DNA of 64,000 nucleotides, taken from the NCBI RefSeq assembly GCF_018691265.1, contig NW_024881303.1, positions 11,959,777 through 12,023,776 of the forward strand, in the 5' to 3' direction. Position 1 is the stretch's first letter. Each line of letters opens with the position of its first letter. This DNA comes from Tyto alba. Lineage: Eukaryota; Chordata; Aves; Strigiformes; Tytonidae. Shown here in pieces: positions 11,611 through 39,700 of the stretch. The notes beneath the pieces are model-generated. The model saw only the letters and a list, made by a program, of their open reading frames with translations, searched no databases and was not told where the DNA came from. Position numbers and translations under genes: made by a program.

Positions 11611-12975
11611 ACTGAGATTTAGTTTTAATGGTGCTTTCTCTTGTTAAATGGACAGCATCCACAGTTTTCAAGATCTGCAGTTTGTAAACGAGGATCGTTT
11701 TTATGTGACCCACCACTGATGAGGAGAGCGGTACCTCCACCACCTACAGTGTTGTGCCAACTGTTGTCTAAAGCGGTGTTTTCAGTTCAGTTCCGTGGTA
11801 GGAGCTTTCTTGTGTTAAATGTTCAGAGGTGTCATTTGCGGAGTGCAGATACGCTGTCCAGTTTGCTCCAACCCCACAGTAACTGTCCCACGTCAGGGTT
11901 TTGGCTAATTTGTTCGATACCAGTGAATGTTGAGTTCTCACCACTGATCCACTCTTTGGGTTCTAGGACACAAGACCTTCACCTATTACATGCACAATTA
12001 AGTAACCACCAAAGCTTCATGAAGGCTAGGGTTTTAAGTGGTAACGTACTATACACTTAAATCCCAGTCTAGACAACCCCAACAAAAGCTTTACATAGTC
12101 TAGCATCTAGTAATATTTGCGTTTAGAATCGAGCTAGAGAACTAACAAAACAACAGTATTTGTACGCTTCTCAAAATCCCTACACACTATTTCACTTGGT
12201 GTTTTCTTTTCTTATTATTCAGCCTACAGCACCAGTGTTACCTCTACTACTGTAAAAGTTCCCCTACTACCAACCTGACCTTGTCCATCCTGGACAAAAC
12301 AGTTAGTACCAAACTTGCAGCAGCTGAAGGGATTTGTATGTCTGCATGGATGAAAGTGCAATAGTTGAAAAGGGTAAGAGCCTGGTGAGGGTTATACTGT
12401 GTAATTTGAAGTCTGCCTGAGTCAGTCTAGAAGAAAATATGAAGGACGGGATAGAAGTAGAAAGAGGGTTGTATAGATGCTAAGTCAAGGAGAAGAAAGA
12501 GACAGGGTTTGGAGCGGGATTTTAGAAAGGCAGTAGCTTATTTAAGGACTGTTTCTGTGGTTCTTGGCAGCCTCCATCTGTTGCCAAGGTAAGTTATGCA
12601 ATAACCTATTCCACTACATTGTAGTTTCAAGCAAAAAAAAAAAAAAAAAAGGCACTTCACTGGAATTTTAATTGTACATGATTTTATATACCAAAAGTAT
12701 ATTTTGAATTTCCCATTTTAAGTTTTAGCCATGTCTTGTAATTTTCTCCCATTTAACAGTATGCAATTTGATTAATTCTTCATGTACAAGTTCTGTGTAT
12801 AATTTATATATCCATTTCTTGCAGTGCTGTAACTTGCTTTTACCACAGGTTAGCATTAACTGTATATATTGTGGTGAAAAGTGAAAAGGGTATTATTGTT
12901 GAAGAATTTGCTACATGAATGTGATGATTAAAAGAGCCTATGATCCACTAATTCAGAGAACATGTAAATGTGCAC

Positions 12976-12981
12976 AATAAA
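12976..12981 (+). terminator. Distal AATAAA of PPP1R13B
   Basis: An AATAAA hexamer 1.46 kb past the stop. It is the last one on the + strand before the ZFYVE21 3' end, so it is the likely main poly(A) signal. Confidence 0.6.
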
Positions 12982-13000
12982 GTACTGCTGAGGCACGGCT

Positions 13001-13440
13001 GCATCTCCAGTATTTTTATAGAGGTAGCCACAGTAGCTGTGCCTTGGGCATAGTCCACACAAAAAGAACAATTCAAGCTTGCCCTGTTTTATCTGGTTAG
13101 TCAAGTTTCCTCATTGGTTGAATAGCTGCACAGAAAATGACTTGCCAACCAGTTCTGGAACCTCCCTACATTAATCCTTGTCTAGAAAAGCTCTCGGGGT
13201 CCTTCACCCACAGCTGATGACTGAGCCCGGTGTGTGTGTTCACTCCTTTCTTACCAGCGTAGGAAGACAAGAGGGTAGAAGGACGCTTGGCTCGGCACAT
13301 GCAGCCAGAGGATTCATTCCAACCACTGAACCAATTATCAACACTTAGAGCTAAAATTAGGGTGCTGTTTATAGAAAGCCAAAAGTTTCACAGTTCGGCG
13401 TAGAGATCACAGTATCCATCATTAAAGAAGTTACTGCAAA
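13001..13440. other. Intergenic gap between convergent PPP1R13B and ZFYVE21
   Basis: About 0.4 kb lies between the two inferred 3' ends. No gene or repeat was recognised. Confidence 0.6.
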
Positions 13441-13449
13441 AGTACCACT

Positions 13450-14170
13450 TTTTTTTAAATAAGTGAATTAATTTATTCATATTTGTACATTAAATTGTAT
13501 ACAATTTCAGATAGCATTACAGTTAGATTAACAAAAGCTAGTTACCAAAAAGAAAATACAAAACTAAAAATTATTCTGGAAGCTTATTTATTACAGAAGT
13601 TTCAAGGTCACGTCCATGTAAGTCCAATTTGGTGGAATCTGGTGAAATATTTAGGTGTTTAAAATGAAATGTTTAAAAAAAAAACACCCAAGTGATTTCT
13701 ATAAAATCATATCTAAGGCAGATTTTCTTGTACATTGATTTTAAACATTTGGATAGAGGGAAAAACCTGAGATCTATACCCAAAAACTATTCTCTGCAGA
13801 AGAGACATACGCATTTGTTTGCTTTTTGTAGCAAACCATATATATAATTGTTACTATAAAAGTTGTGCTGTACATTAGCTGTAGTGCAGGTCACTTTCAT
13901 ATTAAGTGCCAACAAAGGCTTAACAAAATATACAAAGTCTTAAAAGGTGAGGCTGTTTAAAGCATTAACTGTATACATATTGCACACTATAGTGAATACT
14001 CATGGTTCCAAAAAATACTCACATTGCATTTGCCAGTTCTGCCATAATGAACCACACTGGAATGAGAAAGGGTCGAGAACAGCAAATGTCACCAGCTGTC
14101 AAACGAGCGAGAAGCACAAGGCAGCTCCCTGGAGGCTGGTGTCTTCCCTCCAGTGGCCACTTTGCTGTTC
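13450..14170 (-). other. ZFYVE21: ZFYVE21 3'UTR
   Basis: Non-coding sequence follows the TAA at 14171-14173 on the minus strand. It is AT-rich and runs to the poly(A) hexamers at 13587-13592 and 13472-13477. The end is inferred. Confidence 0.6.
13472..13477 (-). terminator. AATAAA for ZFYVE21 (minus strand)
   Basis: TTTATT on the + strand reads AATAAA on the minus strand, about 0.69 kb after the ZFYVE21 stop. A second minus-strand AATAAA lies at 13587-13592. Either could set the 3' end. Confidence 0.55.
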
Positions 14171-29652
<15,482 letters not shown>

Positions 29653-29979
29653 CTGCGGCGGTTGTGGCGGGCGGCGGGGCCGGGGCTGAGGGCGGCGGCG
29701 GCTCTGCCCGGGGTGGGGGGGGAGCTCCGGTGCCGCCGGGTCCCTCCGGCGATGGCGGGGCGGGCCTAGAGGGGCCGGTGGTGTTCTGCTCCCCCTCAGC
29801 CGGCCCTCCCCTCGGGCGAGGGGGTCCCGGAGCGGTGCTGCCGCTCGCCTTCCCCTGTGCCAGGGTGGGCCGCCGTAGGCCCGGGCGGCCCCTCTCGGTG
29901 ACATGTCCGTGACTGAAAGTCCCGGCCTGGCTTTGCAGTACTTTGCTCTGGTGACTTCCCTCTCCTCGCAGTGCCCCGG

Positions 29980-30075
29980 GCCGCGGCTGCAGGGGAGGGG
30001 CTGCTCGCGAGTGGAGGGTACGACATGGTTTGGAGTCCTTCCGGGCAAAGGTGCTCACAATCATGAGTAATTTCA
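29980..30075 (+). other. XRCC3: Putative non-coding first exon of XRCC3 (3' end)
   Basis: A strong donor, TTTCA|GTAAGT, lies at 30075/30076 at the edge of the CpG island. A T-rich acceptor, cattaacag, lies 28 nt before the XRCC3 ATG. Together they suggest a 5'UTR exon spliced across 30076-30691. The 5' end is unknown, and the exon is inferred. Confidence 0.45.
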
Positions 30076-30719
30076 GTAAGTTTCGCCTTCTAACTCGTGT
30101 CAGAGTGTTGCTGTAAACGGGTGTTGCTTATAAATTACTGTTTCTAGTGCATTTGTTCTGTTATAGGATCTATGGCAACCTCTCCCCTGCGTTAAAGGGA
30201 TTGTTCATTAAGTCATGTATTCTGTAACTCCCAAGTGTCTGCTGCCATCCTTCAGGTGATCGGAACAAACCCCACCGTACTCCTCCAGGCAGCGACAGTG
30301 CTAAGCCCTTGTGTTCTAGATCAAAGCATGTTTAATGTTGTTACAAGACGCAAGCTGATTTTAATGTTTTAATACTAAATTTGCTTTTAGCTAATCAAAG
30401 CATATTTGACTCTCCAATGCATAAATAGCCCTGAATCATTCCAAATTGCACATGCAACGTATTTGCAAGCTTCAGTGCAGAGCAAAAGCAGTGCAGTTAT
30501 TAGTTGAACCCTTCTAATAGTACATATTGTAAACAGCCACCTGAGAAGACTTCTGCAGTGTGCTGAATCATTGTATTTTTCTAAAGTAGCTGATAAGTAT
30601 ATTGTTAAAAAATAAAAAATAATATTCCTACAAACTCTTCACATTGAATTATGGTTTTTTGTTGTTGTTGCATGTATATCCACATTAACAGGTAATTCAC
30701 CCCAGTGCTGTATCAGGAA

Positions 30720-30774
30720 ATGGACTGGGACCAGTTTGACTTGAACCCTAAAGTAATTGCTGCCCTTAAGAAAG
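30720..30774 (+). CDS. XRCC3: XRCC3 coding exon 1
   Basis: Context aggaaATGG, then [18 protein letters not shown], then donor AAAG|GTAACT. Only 55 nt are coding. The matching acceptor for its 5' side is probably at 30691/30692. Confidence 0.95.
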
Positions 30775-33700
30775 GTAACTTAATTTGCCAGTGCCTCACT
30801 GATAGACCTGTCACCAGAGTGTCTTTCTTTACATAATTGTGTGTTCATGGGTGTAAACATACAGATGTACAGTAACATTTTAGAACTGTAAATGAGTATT
30901 TCATAAGCAAGTTTTTTGAGTAATCAGAAGCGATGGCTTTTCCCCATGCTCCAGTAATAATTTTCCAAACAATTTTGTAGCGTGTATTGATATGTTGAAA
31001 GTAAATGTTGCCTGCCTAGCTTGCAAGAATGCGGTGTAGATAAGCTTCAAGTAAATGATCAGTAAAAAGTGGGAGAACTTTTTCTTTTGTGCGTAAGACT
31101 GTAATCCAGCCAAAAGTACTTACAAAAGTTTTTCTAATTTCAGCTGACATAAAATCAATAAAAGATATTTTAAATCTTTCGGGAGCAGACTTGCAAAGAC
31201 TGACGAAACTATCCAGTGCAGATATCCAGTGCTTACTGAAAACAGTCTCTCACACACTGAGGAGAAATAGTATGCTTACAGGTAATACAGTCAATACAAA
31301 AAAAAAAAAAAGTGTTCTATTTAAATCTTAAAATACTGTCACTGGGAGAAACTAAGGTTTTGGCTCCTCATTGACACAGTAATGTGATTCTGGAAAGTAA
31401 AAAGCAAGTGTTTTTGTTACGCTGTAGTGAATTATTTAACTATCCTGAAGAGAGCTCCTCTGAGACTTTGAAGGTAGATGGAAGTGGGTGGGTATCATTC
31501 TTCAGGATCAAGCCTGCCTGAAAGGGGACAAAACTAATCTCCAGTCTGGAAAACTTGGTTAGAGGATAAAAAGATTCCCTCTCTCTTTTGGACTAAGACT
31601 AGCTGAAAAACTATGTAAACTGATTTGTTATAAACACCCCTTTCCAAACCAAGCAGAGCCTAATAGCTCCTCCTGTACAAACACTTCCTGGCAGCTCTCT
31701 ACTTAGAAGTTATTTTCTTGTGATTTGCCTATATCTTCAGGCCTTGGCAGGATGCCTGGTATGCTGTTTCATAGTCTGCTACAGCTTTCCATTTCCCTAA
31801 GTGCTGTGCTTGGACCTTGCTGGCAATATTTTCCCAGACTGTAGCTTTCCATAGAGATTCCTTAGAGGCAGGGAAAAGAAAACAAGTCTGAGAAGAGGAA
31901 AGGGCTCAGTGTAAACTATCAATTTTTGAAAAGGCATTCAATTAGTAGGCCCTGTGGAGGTGGGGAAGACTAGGCTGAATTAGAAAAATTTCCCATCAGT
32001 AAAGAAAGCATCCCTTGTAGATATAAACCTGGTATACAGCCTCTATTTTGTATCATTGTATACTCAATGAAACTTTTTTTTTTCTTTTTAATCATGAAAA
32101 AAAAATCCAAAATTCTGCAGCGCTTCAGCTCTACCGAGATAAAGACCACCTCACGTCCCAACACCAGAAGCTAAGCCTAGGATGTTCAGTACTAGATACC
32201 TTGTTAAAAGGTGGCATTCCTTTAGTGGGAATCACAGAACTTGCTGGGGAAAGTTCTGCTGGGAAGACTCAGATTAGTTTACAACTCTGCCTTTGTGTGC
32301 AGTATCCTTACAAATATGGTGGATTAGAGTCTGGTAAGTACTGAAATGTAAATGTTGATTAATTTGACATTTGGAGGAATATACTGTCTTTAAGAACCTC
32401 ATCAGTGCATTGAAGTAGATGCACATATTCAGTGCATGTCTTACCCTTCTGCAGTAGAATTAGGAGTAAGCTAGTTAGTTAGTAATGTATCTTCATAGAG
32501 AGAAAAGCATGCTGTGCACATGGTCTGCAGCACAAGATAATTTAATATAAAATTACTACTGTCTGTTGTTTACCTGCCTGCCACCGTGGGTTAGACTAGA
32601 CACATGCAAACAGTGTATGAAAAGCATCAGTGTCACAAATATTTGTTGACTCCTCAGGTAACAACCACAGAAAACCAGCTAGTCAGATAATTTTACACAA
32701 AAATCTTGGGTTTCTGGTATATATTCCTTAGTCGGGGTTTCAAATTTCAAAGAATATTGAGTTTGATAACAATACTTAAAGTGACTTACAGAGTAAAATC
32801 GATGGAAATCTAATTGAAGAAAGCTAATGTTGTTTTGCACCTGCGATTTGCCTGGTTTTGCCAAAGTAAATAAGTTTTTTCTTTGATTAGAGTATATTTT
32901 TTAACTATCTCTCACACTAACCTAACTCCTAATTTTTTTTCATTTGTTTAAGTACTATATGCTGTCTTAAAAGGGGAGGAATCTTGTGTCACTCCTGAAA
33001 ATTCAGTGTTCTGGTAGATTGCCTTAGGTGTGTTTTGGCCGTGATCTTGCTCTTCCATCTGTGCATCAATGGGTTTAATTTGGCAGCTCAGTGGTTTGTT
33101 TTGGGAAAACTTTTAAGTATTTCTTGTACTATATCCACCCATGTGGAAGAATCATGGAATGTCCAGATGAAGGTCTTGCTTAAAGGGCAGTAATTAGCCT
33201 GTTGTTTACATAACTTTGCTGTAAGTTGCATCATTAATCCGAGCAGAAGCAAATATATTTTGATCGATTCCTTCATGTGTTGCTGCTCACTGCTGCAAAT
33301 AGTTTGAATGCAAATACATTTTTATCCATGCCCCACCATTTCTCCCTATTTATGTTGAAAGAAAGGGACAAACCAAAGCAGAGTGCAAGAGAAGGTGCCC
33401 AACATCCTAATGGCACTCCTGTCTCTTGTACCAGACTACAGTCTTCCTTGCAGGGCTACAAAATGGCAAGTCTTTTTGCTATTTGTGTTTGAAGATGGTT
33501 CTTGTTTCTTATGCAGCTACCACTTGGCACCATTACGATTGCTTTGTTGTGTCTGTGTTCCCCACCTACCCACTTCTAAGTGTTTCACAGAAGATAGCCT
33601 AGAATAGCCATCATATCAGTGCTCCTGTGAGAGAACCAGAGAGTTTCAGAAGGGCTGAGAGGATGAAACTTTGGAGGATTTTGAAGGTGTAGAAGGCAGA

Positions 33701-36700
33701 AATATCCTGCTGCAGGAGTTGTAGAGCTAAGGGGGTGGTGGAATCCTAATTCTTGCTTTTTCTAACTCTCAGTGTTACGTCTTGCCATATATTAGACTGC
33801 TTACAGTCATAGCAGATATTGTTTGCATAGCACTTAGAAAATGAAACTTGATCTCTCTGCAGTCTATAAATAAGGGTTGTGTTGAGTCTCTTATGAGAAC
33901 TAGAGGAATTAAGCTTATGTTAAGTATGAGGAGTTTTTATTCTTTAGGAAACTTGAGAAAAACAACGCTTAGTAACTACCACAGAAGTCTAACACTACCA
34001 ATGGAAGATTAATCTCAGCACTAAAACGTTGCTAGTGATTTAAAATTATGGTGGGTTGGGGTTTTTTTAGTGCTAGAATCTTCCCTTCCCTTAGGTGGTG
34101 ATGTTGAAATACATTTCTTTAGACAGTATAGATTTATTGTGTATTTGTTTCATTTGACTTAGTTCTAATCTTGTTTACAGTTCTCAGTGCTAGGAGGTTG
34201 GCAGCAAACAAAGAAAATAGGACATCCTTTGCCTCGAGGTTATCTTTCTGCCATTCTAAGAATGTCAGTTATGGTCAGTCACATGTTGGCTGAATTTATT
34301 TTACATGCCCATATTTATAAGTAATACGTGAATATAATGTGACAAATTCATACCCATTTGGGATTCTGAATTAGAAAAAATTGTTTGCTACTGATTCTTG
34401 GTAACAAGCTGGTTTGGTGCTTGAGAGATTAATGTTCACAGAACTCAAAATTTGAAGGTGGGGTTTTTTAGTGTTTGTGCGGTTTTGGTTGGTTGGTTTT
34501 GGGGTGGTTTTTGGTCAACAACCAGCATAGAACTTTTATTGGCCTAAAGAATAGTAAAGCACTGGGATTTGATAAAATCACTGATTTCTGTTTGTTTTTT
34601 GCGGACCAGTGAGGAAGGATGCTGATATGATCACTGAGGATGACTGACTTCTTGAGAGTGTGTCTCAGCTTCTTTCTCGAAAGTGATAACTACCCTGGCT
34701 CTTGACTTATTGCTGACAGCTTCCTCATGGTCTGTAATTAGCACAGTGCCATAGCCTTTTCTGTTTGTGTCGTACCAGTCTCCTCTTTTTATTTAGGTTA
34801 TGAATATTCACGTCTTTAAAGATGAGTGAATTGTAAGTACTTTTACCTCATAATCAGGCATCAGTCTTTAATACTGAGTTTAGTTATTTGTCAGTCTCTT
34901 CTAGCCCTCGTAACTTTGCTATGAAGCACCTTCTGTATTTTTAATGCACGGGTGTGTGTTCTCCTTAATCAAATATTTCATTGTGGTTCAAACTGAAGAG
35001 CATAAACAAAAGCTGAAGAGGCTTGATGAAGGTCCAGTAGGAGAGAGTGCTATTCATTTTACTGTGAAACTCAGATTTTAATCCAAGGCAAAGCTCATCT
35101 GATATACTTTATGTGGCTTAACTCTCTTAAAGTTCAAGATGAAAATCAGACAATTGTTTTGTGAAATGAGCAGCACTTAAAGTAAAAAAAAAAAAAGGTG
35201 GTCCCACTGTATATTTCGGAGAAATCACAAATGGATCAATTATGTACTGGGAGCACAGTATCTGCTTTTGCAGATTTAACTGGTGTCAAAGAAGTGTTAC
35301 AGCAGAGTAGAAGATTGGCAAGTGACTGAATGCTGGTATTTTACGAAATTAAACTGAGGCAGGAAATAGTCTATGAAGCAGAACTGTTCTCAAGAAGGAA
35401 TTAATCTTCTTGATCTTTTTTTTCCCCAAGTGTTTCATTAAAAAAAAAAAACCAAACCAAAACCTAAACAAACAAACAAACAAAAACAAAACAAAAACAA
35501 AACAAAAACAAAAAAAACCCCAACAAACTAACCTGAATAAATCTATTTGGTTGACTTTTAAAATTACTTTTATGATTTTACAAAGATGATAGTGTGTATC
35601 TATTGATCAGGAATTTTAAATCTAGGTTGCTGGACCAGTGGAGCAGAGAGGACCGGATTTTTGCTTCTCCAGCTGTTCTTTTTTGCCTACACATATTACA
35701 GCTGTAGGATTACCTTGGTTGCCTCGATTTACTTGTTCTTCAGGTATAAATGTGAAAGTGGGCTACAACTGCATGTATGTTTGTAATACAGTAAGATTGT
35801 TTTATAGTGTTTTACCTTGTGTTTGTTCCTATTGCTGTTCTTACTACTCTACTGAAATTGTCTGCAAGGGAGATCTTTGGAAGAATTTTACATTTATTTT
35901 TCTCCAGATAACTTAATTTTGGAAAAAAAAATATTTTTTTGAGCAAGTTTCTCAGGCTTTCTGTTTTGAAATGTCTTGAATATTGCAATACACTGGATCA
36001 AAATACAATTATCTAATCCTTGGACCACCAATCTATCTAGAAATGTAAATCTGCATTTGAAAAAGCAAGAACCATGAAGTGTCAAGTAACAGACATTCCA
36101 TCCTTTTTAAGTAAAAACCAAAGAGGACAAGGGATTTCTCTGTGAGCCAATATTCATGGTAAAGAAATACTTGTCTTCCAGAATTAGGTAAGGTGCAAAA
36201 GGCAATCAGCTGTGAATAAGAACAGTAGTTGAGAAGTCCAGAATATTTTACTATTTATATATATGATAACACAAGTTATCATAGCTTTTGTTAGTATTAA
36301 ATTAAGAAACCACATGGGTTTAAGGAAGCTGCATTTCCTGGTGGGTTTTCATAATTTGTTTGTTTGTTTACTTGGTTTTGAATTTGCACCATAATGTTTT
36401 TCAGCTTTGTAGTATAAGAGTTGCAAGACATAATTGGCTTATCTGAGGGAGTGTCGGTGCTAGCTGTACACAATGTCAAATTTGTGATTAGAAATTTTTC
36501 TTGACTTAGCAGCTTTTTAGAAATTGTGAGACTGAAAATCTGATTAGGAATGCATGAACTTCCCTTATTAAAGGTACTCATCTGCCTATTTGATACACAG
36601 CTGTCACTGTCGAGTTGGGGAGTGATGTGAAAATTAGTCCAATTAGGAGAAGTTAACCTAGGGAAATAGTCAAGAAAGTTGTAGTTCACCTAATGAAACT

Positions 36701-39700
36701 GTTTAGTAATTAGGTATTTAAAGACCCTTACGCAGTTAAGTGATATAATTAATAGTTTACTGTATTTTCCTCACCTGAGCTTCATACAAGTTCAGATAGT
36801 ATTCAACAGGCTGCTGATGCCACTGTAAACTTAATGGATTCAAGTAACTGTGGACTTATTTTCTCTTTTGTTTTATTTTCCTTTGCTGATGGAAATTTGT
36901 ATGTCTGCTCATTTGTGTCTACAGGTACTGCCTGTGACTTCAATCAGTGTAATTACTGAATACAGCGTTTATACCCACAGTTTAAAATTCAGAATTCCTT
37001 CCACTCTAATGTTAGAAAAAAAGTGGGAAAAGTACAGAAAATATCAAAGGTTCAACTTCTTAGTTTTTTATATGTTATGTTTCAGGAATCATGATTAAAT
37101 CATGACTGCTCTAATCACTAATGCTTTATTGTAGTCCTTATTCCCTGTCAGATGTAAACTGCTAACAACCCTCAGTTCCCTCTGACATTAAATATATATG
37201 TAATAATGGGGGAAATTAAGAATAGAGGCGGCATATGCTAGTGATAAATGCTATTGGCTGCCAGGGCCAAGGAAAGTAGAAAGGAGCTGAAGTATAATTT
37301 GAACTTGTTACTAGGTAGAATGGAAATAGAAATTGTGGAAACGTTTCAGTACATCCTATGGAAGGCATGTATGATGATGAAGTAATTTTCCATGTGTTAA
37401 TAATTGAGGAAGGCCTGTAACTCTCACCTCTCAAAGGCAATTTTTTTAATTAGTGGGCATTGGTAAATTTTATGGCTTTACCTGATAGCTTTCTGAGTTT
37501 TTAAAAGTAAGACTATGTATTGGAATTTTATTTTTTTATATTTCACATGTGAAGTAGGGTGATTTATGTAAGAATTTATGGACGAGTTAAACTAAAGATG
37601 CAAGTTTAGTCCTAAAGAAAATTAGGCTTAGGTTCATCTTTGTCTTGTATAGAAGATTCTCAAAATTCAATACCCTGTGTTGTACAGGTGTCCATCAGCA
37701 AAATATTTTTATTGTTGAAGTAACCATTCATTTTTACATCATCCAGTCCTGAGATCTTTCTGTTTCTTCTATTGGATATAGTTTCATATTTTTTTCAGTG
37801 TGATATATAGAGGATTTTGAAATTGCATCTGGAAATGGGACTTTCTGCTCCCTGGAGTGTAGGGATGGACCATTGGGGTGGACATGTTCAGGATGTCTCA
37901 TATTGCCAAGCACATCAGCTGCCAAGCTGTGCTAGCAGCTTCAGCCACTTTAGTGAGTGGACTTAATCCTTAGATGTAACCCTGAGAGTATTAGCTGATA
38001 ATTCTGGCTAGTTCTGCAATAACAGGAACAATTTTTAGTAAAGAAAATATTGCATGTATTCCTGTTTTCTTTCCCCAACGTCTTTCATGTGTATGGTTAA
38101 TCTTCTCTGCAATAATGCATGCTTGTTAACCAGAAACCACAGTAAAACCACATAGACATCACTCATAATAATGTTATTGAACTGCAGTGCTTTTTATCTA
38201 ATCTGCCATTTTCAGGAAAAGTTAATTGCACTGAGATTTGATGAGTGATCCTCTTTAAACTGGTTTACAGATCGTGGCAATAAGTACCCTTCCACACGTG
38301 CATTTAAAAACAAGAAACTTGAAAACAGTGAGTGAAATCAATCAAAATACTAGTTGTACTGGTTTTGGCTGAGATAGTTTTCTTCGTAGTGTAGTGCTGT
38401 GTTGTGGCACACCGTGTAGTATGGCTCCATTTCTGATACCCATAACCACCTGTCAGGTGTTCCGCAGCTGTGCAAAATGAGTGTCACCTAGTGGAGAGTA
38501 CAAAAATCCAGTTGTGTCAGCAGGCACCCAGAAAAGGACTTGGCAACTATGGAAAAGTCACAGGAGTGGGATTTTGTTGTTCATTGCTTCAATACAGCTG
38601 CAAAAAAAAAAAAAAAAAAAAAAAAGAATTTCCAGGTACCTATGACTAGCTGCTGAGTGCCCAGTGTATTGTTTTATTTTCTGTGCTGTTAAGAAAACTG
38701 TGTGTATAAGAGCCCTGTTGTGATAACAGAGGTGGTTTCCTTGATTATAGGAGCTGTCTACATTTGTACAGAAGATGTATTCCCAAGTAAACGTTTGCAA
38801 CAACTCATAGATCAGCAGCATAAGCTGCGTGCAGATGTTCCAGCTGAAATCATACAGAAGATCAAATTTGGAAACAGTATTTTTGTTGAGCATGCAGCAG
38901 ACCTAGTAAGTAGTAGCACAAATTAATAATGCATAATTTTTACACTATAATCCAGTTAACCACAGGGGTTTTTTGATAGAGGAGACCTTTCAAAAGGCTA
39001 AGAATGAACTAAGATCTGTAATGAATCCTGCTTAATCTCTGCAGTTTGCTGTTAGAGAACTGTCTATTTCAGTGTTTTATGATGAAAGATATTAAAAGAT
39101 AAATATTAATATTTTTTAGAATTAATAATGTAGTGGATTTTTGTAAGTCATTATGTTTATTAAAATATAGACTTACTGCTTCTAGTTTTATTGCAGCTCC
39201 TAGGCAGATTTTCGTTGAGCTTTGAGACAGGATATAAATATATATGTCAAAGGTGGTGTGTATCCTGACTAATGTAACAATTGCAATGTTGCAATATAAC
39301 AGCAGAGTTGTTAAACTGCAAATTAAGCAGGTAGGAGGAAAGCATAGGAAGAATGAAGCCTGGAATAGGTAATGGCACAGCCTAACCACAGCAGGGCAGC
39401 TGTCCTGCCCCCCTGCCTGTAAGATGGCATGGTAGGGCTGGAGGGGAAAGGATACAAACTTCAGTGTTGTGTTCTTGCCATGTAAACCCACATTTTTGTG
39501 CTTTGTCTTAAGTAACCATGAATATGCTTTTTACTGATAGAACGTCAGAAGTTCTGTTTTCTCTAAGGCTTGAAAGGAGCACTTGTTAAATCATTCCAGT
39601 TGCTGGGATTTTTTAATCATAGTTTGCAAGTATAAGAAGATCTTGTACATTAGTGTGCTTGCCACTTATTCACTGGGTGGTCCAGGCAGCAGCTAAGCCA

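Larger units (their letters stand above)
11516..13000 (+). other. PPP1R13B: PPP1R13B 3'UTR
   Basis: Non-coding sequence follows the TGA on the sense strand. An AATAAA lies at 11605-11610, only 90 nt after the stop, and another at 12976-12981. The stretch before the distal signal (about 12650-12900) is AU-rich, with TGTACAT, TGTATAAT and TTTATATAT-type elements. The 3' end is inferred from the distal hexamer. A run of 18 A at 12633-12650 is genomic. No other gene is seen here. Confidence 0.7.
30076..32120 (+). other. XRCC3 5' intron and introns 1-2
   Basis: The 5'UTR intron at about 30076-30691 is inferred. The intron at 30775-31143 and the intron at 31282-32120 follow from the exon borders. 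A-rich and T-rich tracts lie near 31297-31311 and 32070-32107. Nothing else recognised. Confidence 0.75.
32334..38750 (+). other. XRCC3 intron 3
   Basis: 6.4 kb. It holds an A-rich AAAC-type tract at 35442-35518, GGTT-rich sequence at about 34478-34515, a possible LTR fragment at about 38350-38410, a CTCF-like motif at 38483-38494 and a 24-A run at 38602-38625. No other exon found. Confidence 0.8.
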
